The notes beneath the pieces were generated by a model, which was not told where the DNA came from, did not search any database, and saw only the letters and a program-made list of their open reading frames with translations. A DNA stretch of 64,000 nucleotides from Maratus speciosus (lineage: Eukaryota; Arthropoda; Arachnida; Araneae; Salticidae): positions 19,700,981 through 19,764,980 of the forward strand of contig OZ010798.1 in the NCBI GenBank assembly GCA_963932465.1, written 5' to 3'. Positions 56,835-64,000 of this stretch are shown piece by piece. The position numbers and the translations under genes were made by a program. Every line of letters starts with the position of its first letter. The stretch's first letter is position 1.

Positions 56835-57599
56835 TTTTTGATTTTTCAAATTTAAATTTAATTTTTACTTGTTTAAAACATTGTTTCTTTGACATTATGT
56901 TTTATTTTAAATTAAACTATTGTTGATATACTCTATTATATTTATTATTAATGTTTTGTCACCTTCGTTCAAACCCGTATTGCTTGTCACTTCAGTATAC
57001 CATCTTTCGAATGCCTATGAAAATCCTTGGAATGAATGACTTCAAAAGATGACATCGCATGTGTACGTACATTTCAGGTTTCTTTGTAAAGAAAAGGGTG
57101 CGCCTTATACGGCGAATATAACGTAAAAATAGAAAAATACAGTCTCAAATTCCGTAGCTACGCGTTATACACCGGATTTTACGGTAGGTCAAGTGGGGTG
57201 TCGTTTCTTATGCATTTTGTAACTCTGAATCGAATGACACCATACGAAAGTCGATACTATAATTTTTTATAAAGTTGCGGCATGTTTTATGAATTCAATG
57301 TCAACAATTATACTTTATTCAGGTAAAAAAGGTTTTTGCAATAACAACTGATGACCACGAAAATTTGGGAGGAACATCGTTTTGGCACTACAAATGAAGA
57401 TCCGATAGTCCCCCCCCCCCCCCCACACACAAAAATAAAGTTGTTTTACCGTGTTTTTTTTGGGGGGGGAGGGGCATTTAAACTCGGAGGTGGGGGAATT
57501 AATTTTTTTTAAATTATGTCAATGGGGTATCGCTTATTATTTATTTTTCAATTCTGAATTGAATGACACTATCCGCAAGTCGATACGATCATTCGTTAC
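56835..57599. other. unassigned, with diverged direct repeats and a pogo-like remnant
   Basis: Segments 57186-57285 and 57520-57607 are diverged direct repeats ('gaatgacac.at.cg.aagtc', 'cgatac'), separated by a C-run (57411-57424) and a G-run (57462-57470). At 57095-57183 'gcgccttatacggcg' and 'gcgttatacaccgga', followed by 'ttttacggta', resemble the end region of a TA-flanked element similar in design to V. Confidence 0.4.
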
Positions 57600-57790
57600 A
57601 AAGTTTTAACTCAAGATGTAATTCATTTATCAAAAAATGAAAAACTCTTCGCTTCCAAATCACTTCAGTATAGTCATGACTGCAAGTATTGTGCTTTTGC
57701 GTTTAAAAATAAGCCCATAAATGTGTCAGAAAGTTTCGCGCTGTTGAGCGGGAAAAAATAGAAAACCGCCTGAACAACGCCTGTATTCAA
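57600..57790. mobile_element. degenerate MITE-B-like fragment
   Basis: 'gtaattcatttatcaaaaaa', 'cttccaaatcacttcag', 'aaaaataagcccataaatgt' and 'gcgctgttgagcggg' follow the MITE-B order. The termini are absent. Confidence 0.4.
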
Positions 57791-58264
57791 ATGAGGGATA
57801 AACATGAAATATGGGTGTGAAGGTTTTATTTCTCTATTTCCGAAGTGTCGAGAGGCGTTATAAACGGTGTTCTTATTTGCATACAATTCGTATGCTGAGT
57901 CATGGATGCCAGATACGCATTATGCCCGCGATGAAACAATTGAATTAAATTTTTCAGGAACAATTGTGGAAAAAAGAAAGAAAGACAGAAAGAAAAACAG
58001 AAATCATGTGACAATAAAAACATCAATGTCGCACTTCTTTCTTTAGGCCTTTTTAAATGAACTATAACCATTAGAATACAAAGATTTTTTTTTTTTTTTT
58101 TTTTTTTTTGGGGGGGGGGGGGGGTCGGGGTAGGAAGGTCAGCATAAACGATCTTACTTGGACGGTGGACGTTAATTTTTTTTTTTTTTTCCGTCATAGA
58201 GATATGAAATTTTGCGGACATATATACATTTCACTATAAGTTATATGTAGAGCTTTTTAACGCC
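57791..58264. other. unassigned, with a T-run/G-run junction
   Basis: T-run (58085-58110) directly followed by a G-run (58111-58124). No gene; the minus-strand frame across it is low complexity. Confidence 0.45.
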
Positions 58265-58690
58265 TTAAGGGTGTATTCGAAAAAATATTTTTCCACCCTC
58301 AACAGCTCGAAATTTTCTGAGACATTTTCAAACTCATTTTTAAAAGTAAAAACACGAAACTTGCTGGGGTGATTTCTGAAGACATGTCTAACATGCCGTG
58401 TGATTTCATTTTCAGCGCAATTCATTAGAATTTGATTTTTAAACAATTATTTTCTCAGTATGACCATTTTTTTCATTCCCAGATCGCCCGCTTCGGAAAA
58501 TTCGGTTCAAAATGCCAACTTTGACAGCGTTTTTTACAGTATTTTCTGCATTTATCAAAAAATTAAGAAACACCGCACATTATATAGTTCCTAAATAAGA
58601 GAATTTCCAAGTTTGATGCGTTTGAGAGCAAAAATGAATTTTAAAATGAATCAGAAAATAAGCAGTTTGGATCGGAATACACCCTTAAGG
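58265..58690 (+). mobile_element. MITE-A copy A10
   Basis: Full length, TTAA at 58265-58268 and 58687-58690. Confidence 0.85.
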
Positions 58691-58891
58691 ATTGCTTAAT
58701 ATTTGGAAAAACCATAAAAAAGTGCTTTTTTATTACAGAAATTGGATAATTATAAGATTTCTAAATAAAATATGCAATTAGTTTTTTTAAGGCAAAAAAA
58801 AAAAAAAAAAAAAAAAAAAAAGATGTTATAAGAACAAATTTACATTTGTAGAAAACCATCATGCGAGAATTCTGCGTCTTAATGTTTGTTT

Positions 58892-59454
58892 CACTGAAAA
58901 AAATGAAGTACTCAAAAATGAGTAAATCGATGTACTCATATTGAATTGAGTATTTTTGAATCAAAAATGAACCTATGCTTTCTCAAATTTGAAACATCAC
59001 ATGTTATCAAACACAAACAAAACGATAATTTTGTACCCTGTAATGGTTTATTTCATTTATGACGGCATAAATGATGTTTATTAATGTAAATATTAAATTA
59101 TACACAATATTTTAAATAATTTAAAAGTACTTGGGAAATAATGCTCTTGTCATAAAAATATTCGATTTGGGTATCTTGTTAATAATTTTGATATTTTTTT
59201 TAATAAATAATCAATTAAGCGTTTCTTGTTAATAACTTTGAATGGGAAATAAATGTCAGTACATTTTTAATTTAATTTTTACTTTTAGTGGGGGCAGTAC
59301 ACAACGATTCATGGTTGAACACAACCATAGAATCAAAAATGAGTACACGTGTTTCTCAATTTTGAGTACATTTGGATCGGAGCTATTTTGAGTATGTGAC
59401 GTATTTAAAATGGAGTACTTTTTACTCAATTTTGAGTACCCATTTTTTTCAATG
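58892..59454. mobile_element. element I with GTACTCAAAATTGAGTA repeats
   Basis: CACTGAAAAAAATGAAGTAC at the left and GTACCCATTTTTTTCAATG at the right. Near both ends the palindromic word TACTCAAAATTGAGTA, or halves of it, recurs about eight times (58908, 58936, 58952; 59337, 59357, 59390, 59418, 59430). The interior is AT-rich with no intact coding. Confidence 0.6.
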
Positions 59455-59564
59455 TTTACACCATACAAATTAATGCGAATAAGACTTTTATTTTTCACAT
59501 CTTAGAGCTTTATTTATCCTCATCGCACACATTTTTACAAATAATATTTGAAATAATATGTATA

Positions 59565-60692
59565 GGGGAGACTAGGGAGGGTTGACCATACTGGAGGCTT
59601 GACCCACCCATCAGTTTTCATATTTAAAAGAATTTCAAAGTTTTATCAGTAGGTGTCCACCAAAGCTACTGGAATGTTCAAACAACAGTCTTTGTTTCAT
59701 ACAGATAATCGAAATAGGTGTGGAAAAAATCTATTGTGAAGTGTTTTCAACCTAAAAGTTGTGTTTTTTAGAAATATTTTGTGAGCTTTTTTCAGATAAA
59801 ATATATGATAGAAATTTAAGTAAGTAGGCTTTTAGTGATGCAGAAATATCGAGCTTTCATTCCAGGCATAAAGGTTGTACAGTAAGTTATGATTAACATA
59901 ACAATGTGCTATTCTTTAGAAAAGGTCTATGTGGGGAGGCTTGACCCAGTCAATGTGAGGGAGTGTTGTCCAGATGTTCAAGGCTCCCTTAATTAAGTAG
60001 TTTTGGAAATATTTTTATTATACACTGTGCATAAGGAAAGGCCAATGGTTATATATATATAAAAAATAAAAAAAAATGTAAATTTATTCTGTAAAGCTAC
60101 AGTAAAATAGGGTGATGGTAAAGAAAATGTTTAATACTGATTAATGAAAGATATGAAAAATTGCTATAGTACCCACTGCACGAAAACATTTAATGAAATA
60201 TAAATGGGAAAGTTGATAGGAACTTTATTCCATTTAAATATTACTTACAATAGGTAAATAGATAGAGTGGAAAGGACTAGAAAGTATAAAAGTAGCAGTC
60301 TTAACACTTTCAGGGGCGGTGGTATGCTTATGGAACCACTTAAATTTAACTACCAAACGCCACAATGCCACCAGAATTTTGTTAAATTTTCCATTTAACA
60401 TGTATGTGAAATATAGCTTTTTTCTTAATTCCAAATAAATTTGTTCGTAAATTTCGGTGCCAGTGATTTATTTCAACATTTTAGTACTGAAAGTGCTTTG
60501 CCCCTGAAAGGGTTAAAAGATGTTAATGAGAAGCTAAGTGCTCATGCGACTGCAAAAGAACATAGCATTGATCAAAAAACTTTAGGAAGGTGTGTAGACA
60601 AATCTCACCAGGATGAATACAGTTAGATGAAGCCAAACTATGTAACAACTAGAGTTGTCAGGTCGAGTGTCACAAAAAGTAGGACAAGGAGA

Positions 60693-60725
<33 letters not shown>

Positions 60726-61010
60726 CGGGACAATGACTCCTAAATCCGGACATAATATAATACGTGAAACCCAATGAAAATGGAACCTGTTTCTAACGGA
60801 ATACTTAACATTTCATTTTCCCTGTCTAAACAGGTTTGTTTAAGCATCATATTTTCAAAATTATTTTTTTTATAATAATTAAAGCCTGTAGCATAAAGTT
60901 ATTATTATTATTTTTTTAACTGATTTTATTTCTCATCACAAGTATTTCAATATAAAACAAAGTGGGTCAAGCCTCCCATATAGTGAGTCAACCCTCCCAT
61001 ATGTGGGGAG
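59565..61010. mobile_element. TA-flanked element R3 with reiterated GGAGGCTTGACCC motifs
   Basis: The left end 'tataggggagactaggga', then GGGTTGACC and GGAGGCTTGACCC. The right end has the inverse (GGGTCAAGCCTCCCATAT, GTCAACCCTCCCATATG). A further GGAGGCTTGACCC is at 59935. The left end shares TATAGGGGAGA with R1. Contains MITE G1 and an A-run (60695-60724). The right border is approximate. Confidence 0.55.
60301..60516 (+). mobile_element. MITE-G copy G1 (TTAA-flanked), nested in R3
   Basis: TTAACACTTTCAGGGGC at the left and GCCCCTGAAAGGGTTAA at the right, 216 bp. TTAA target and CCC-like ends suggest piggyBac-type mobilisation. Confidence 0.7.
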
Positions 61011-61090
61011 CCTGACATAGTTTCTGAATTCAAAAGGGCAACTTTATAACATAAGTTTTAATTTATTTTTGTTCGGAAATGCAAGAAAAG
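61011..61090 (+). mobile_element. MITE-B fragment
   Basis: 'caaaagggcaacttt', 'cataagttttaatttatttt' and 'gttcggaaatgca' match the MITE-B left part. The rest is missing. Confidence 0.5.
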
Positions 61091-62817
61091 AGCAGATGTT
61101 GTGGCCGATTGCCTAAAATCTCTTATCTCTGCTGTCACGTGATCGACAAAAGCGGAAGTACAAAATTTGCATAAGTTTAACAAAACAGAGTACATTCCGC
61201 ATTCATGCAAATTCACACGTGCTGCTGCGGATCTATTTCTAACTGTAATCGTTGAAAATAACAATGGTCCTTAAATTTTGTCCACCAGTGTATATATTTT
61301 GCGGCGCACGCTTTTTCCTCCGTTTTCTGCGGTTTCAATGTAGATGCGTCCGCTGCTCTATGTTCTATTTTCTGTACTTACTCAGACATGTCCCAGCAAA
61401 GAGGAAATTGCTGGCCAGCAGCAAGATAGGTGCTGGCAATGATGGAGAAGTGCTGGCTGATGGTCTACCACTGCATGACCACTGCTGGACAGCTTCAGTT
61501 AACTTTGCTGTTGGAAATCATCAGCTAAAATTCTGGTGGGCATTCATTTTATCTCATGCGCTGGCCCACCACTACATGGAAGTGCACGAACTTTTGCAGT
61601 ATTATTGCTGGAAAACCTTACGCTAGGTGGCGCTGCGAATATCGAAGACATTGAGTATTTGAACACAAATATGAAATGAATATCTTAACACAATTTAAGC
61701 TGTGAAGCTAATTTTTTTTTTAACTGTAAATAATATAGCACCACTGCCAATAACAAAATAAATAAGTAAATGAATAAATAAATAAATTCTTTATTTCAAC
61801 GCACTTTTTTTTTCTCCTTAAATCTGGTTTTACTAGGTTACAAAGGATTTCGGTTTTCATAATTTATGCATTTCAGAATCAATAATAAAAAAAAAGCGTA
61901 TAAAATACATAGGATTTCTATACAATAGAATAATTTCTATACCAGTTTAGTGATTGGGAACGTAACTCACAAAAGAAACAAACACGAAATAGTGTAATGA
62001 GAGCTTAAAAACTACGAGCAATCGTAGCATACGCTGAAAGCACTCGTTCATGTCCGGTCATGAAAACCAAGCAGCATCGAGCGCGGTCAGTACTTCGGAG
62101 GGTGACCACATGCTGTTCAAATATTTCTATAGACACTTCTATAGCTCTTGGTGAAACTAGCTTATAGAAAAAAGAGTTATAATTGTAAAATACTTTGTTT
62201 TTTTTATAGAATTCTATAAGAAATTTTTGTAAGGGAAAGTGCTGGGCCAGCAAAGGAATAGCAGTGGGATAGGTGCTAGCACTGTAGGAAAAGTGCCGGA
62301 TTGAAGTAATGTGATGGCATACCAATGCTGGCCTGCTGTTGGCCATCACTGATGGGCCAGCTGCATTCGGCTTGGACACTTTTCGACAGGTTTAAGTAAT
62401 GGCACTCTTGCACTTTACCGCTGATAGCACTGCTGGCTGCCATCTTTTTTCCAGCTGATGGCCCACTGTTTCTTTCTTTGCTAGGGTAGTTGTCTTGATA
62501 ATATATCAGGTTGTTCTTTCGACCTCTTATAATGTCTAATTTTCGTATGTACAATTTAGATTTTAACCAAGAAAGAAATTAAAATATAATCCAACTTTTA
62601 ACAAAACTGTTGTCTTTCCTTGAAAAGGAATGTTTTCACACAACACCCAAGAGAAAAATACATTTAATTAACAACTTTTTTCTAAATGTATAGCTAGGCG
62701 GTACCGTGTGTCGACAGTCTGATGGAATATTCGAAATAGTGGAATAAACGAGCTAAATTACAGTCAGTGGATTCAATGATGAAAACAGGTAGGACTTTTC
62801 TTGCATCCATTTATCCT
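61091..62817. other. gene-free region with two CTGGC-rich repeat blocks
   Basis: Blocks 61378-61600 and 62235-62480 share 'gataggtgct', 'ggagaagtgct'/'ggaaaagtgcc' and many CTGGC/GCCAG words, and look like diverged copies of one repeat. A 124-codon plus frame (61252-61626) and a 124-codon minus frame (62005-62379) run through or beside them. I do not recognise either product and take them as chance frames. An AAAT microsatellite lies at 61755-61786. Confidence 0.45.
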
Positions 62818-63211
62818 TTAAGGCTGTTCTTAACTGCTCTGCTCAACAAGCGCAAGACGTTTTGACATATTTACAGATTCATTTTTTAACGGAGAGATAT
62901 AAAATTGGAAAGCCTGGCCATGGAAGCATTTTGGAATTGAACTGTTTTTCTAAGCAAATTCGATCCCGTGACAAACGCATTTTTCGCCCACTCTTGAGTG
63001 CTCTTTCTCCCTTCGTGCGGAAATTCGGTTCGAAACGCCCTCTTTGACTCTATTTTCCGAAAGATCTATTGCGTTTGCAAAAAAATGGAAAAAACAGCTC
63101 AATGACATAGTTTCTGAACAACAACACCGGCTAGTTTTATGCATTTTCGAACAAAAATAAATTAAAACTTATGTCAAAAAGTTGCCCTTTTGGATTTGAG
63201 AACACCCTTAA
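62818..63211 (-). mobile_element. MITE-B copy B9
   Basis: TTAAGGCTGTTCTTAACTGC to 'tttgagaacacccttaa'. Full structure with an internal deletion. Its right TTAA is also the left TTAA of B10. Confidence 0.8.
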
Positions 63212-63630
63212 GGCTTGTTCTCAACTGCTTTCGTCAACTAGCGCAAAACGTTTTTACACATTCACTAACTCATTTATAAATGTAAAGGTACAAAATTGGC
63301 AGAGCTGACTGGGGAAGCGATTTGGAATCGAACTGTTTTTTCCATTTTTTTGATCAATAGATTACCTATCAAGTTATAAGCGAAATGAGTCACGTGAGCG
63401 AGTCGTTTTTTCTCAGGCTCTTTTTCTTCTCTCGTCTAGAAATTCTGTTCAAAACGTCAAGTTTGACAGCATTTTCTAAAAGATGTATTACGTTTACAAT
63501 AAAACGGTAAGAACAGTTCGATTACACCGTTTCTGGATAATAACACCTGCTAGTTTTATACGTTTCCGAACAAAAATCAATTTAAACTTATGTCAGAAAG
63601 TTGCCCCTTTGGATTTGAGAACAGCCTTAA
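63208..63630 (-). mobile_element. MITE-B copy B10
   Basis: TTAAGGCTTGTTCTCAACTG to 'tttgagaacagccttaa'. Shares TTAA with both neighbours. More diverged than B9, closer to B4. Confidence 0.8.
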
Positions 63631-64000
63631 GGCTGTTTTCAACAGCTCTGCTCAACAAGCGAAAAACGTTTCGACACATTTAAAAATTCATTTTTTAACC
63701 GGAAGACATAAAATGGGAAGATATGACTAGGGAAGCGATTGGGAATCGAACTGTGTTTTCCATTTTTTTGATCCATCAATTACCTATCGAGTTATAAGCG
63801 ATTTTGATCACGTGACAAAAACGTTTTTCGCCCGCTCTTCAGTGCTCTTTCTTCCTTCGCGCTGAAATTCCGTTCAAAACGCCATCTTTGACGCTATTTT
63901 CTGAAAGAACTATTGCGTTTGCAAAAGAACGAAAAAAAAAAAAAAAAAACAGTTTGATTCCATGTTTCTGAACAACAACATCTGCTAGTTTCATGCATTT
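63627..64000 (-). mobile_element. MITE-B copy B11, cut by the window edge
   Basis: TTAAGGCTGTTTTCAACAGC at the left; runs to 'tagtttcatgcattt' at base 64000, missing only its last ~60 bp. Confidence 0.8.

Noticed and set aside
57826..58221. 131-codon minus-strand frame
   Set aside because: It contains the T-run/G-run junction translated as Lys and Pro runs; low complexity.
61252..61626. 124-codon plus-strand frame
   Set aside because: It spans a CTGGC-rich repeat block, shows no family resemblance, and has no conserved frame in the second block.
62005..62379. 124-codon minus-strand frame
   Set aside because: No recognised motif; it overlaps the second CTGGC-rich block in antisense.

Overview
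This window is AT-rich, repeat-saturated nuclear DNA from a eukaryote, most likely an arthropod with a large intron- and transposon-rich genome. The element classes point that way: Helitrons, Helentron-like elements with central minisatellites, Tc1/mariner and pogo-like elements, hAT elements, several TTAA-flanked MITE families, a Penelope-like element with a GIY-YIG endonuclease, and a tRNA-related SINE. I cannot name the species; an arachnid would fit but is only a guess. I see no confident host protein-coding gene, no rRNA and no intact tRNA. The only recognisable proteins are a Penelope-like GIY-YIG endonuclease domain (27120-27479, minus) and the N-terminal half of a Tc1-like transposase, present twice in inverted orientation (41103-42033).

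Layout. 1-4.4 kb: 3' end of a Helentron-like element (family HB), a pogo-like MITE, and a foldback element that carries an inner palindrome and a complete short Helitron. 4.6-13.4 kb: two copies of a Helentron-like element (family HA) with ~330-bp tandem units, separated by a Helitron end, hAT remnants, an inverted HB copy and MITE-A; the second HA copy sits inside element L, whose uninterrupted copy lies at 56.3 kb. 13.4-16.9 kb: a 2-kb TA-flanked element with reiterated internal motifs, another palindrome and a GC-rich minisatellite. 16.9-22.1 kb: a recent ~2.28-kb tandem duplication bounded by three MITE-A copies, the middle one a recombinant of the outer two. 22.1-31.3 kb: MITE-B, a second pogo-like MITE, HB copies (one with a ~1.2-kb expanded 60-bp minisatellite), a SINE with target duplication and the Penelope fragment.

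31.3-40.2 kb: a gene-free AT-rich stretch, a hAT element nested in MITE-B, a second intact Helitron (minus), and three abutting palindromes at 36.4-38.9 kb. 40.4-45.4 kb: a ~5-kb foldback element whose terminal repeats are arrays of ACTAGT/CCTAGG palindromes, with a 1.4-kb inverted half-dimer of a Tc1-like element inserted into its left arm. 45.4-52.1 kb: AT-rich tandem repeats, piggyBac-like MITE-F copies, a foldback with hammerhead-like motifs, and one locally GC/CpG-rich patch at 49.4-49.6 kb, the only promoter-like sequence seen. 52.4-64 kb: two more TA-flanked elements with reiterated motifs, further MITEs, and at the right edge a chain of three MITE-B copies sharing TTAA junctions.

The dominant theme is nested transposition, with many insertions datable because an empty copy of the target lies elsewhere in the window. 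The second theme is repeated formation of inverted half-dimers by unrelated DNA transposons. No gene network can be inferred. All family names of the type MITE-A, HA, L or U are labels of convenience used only here.
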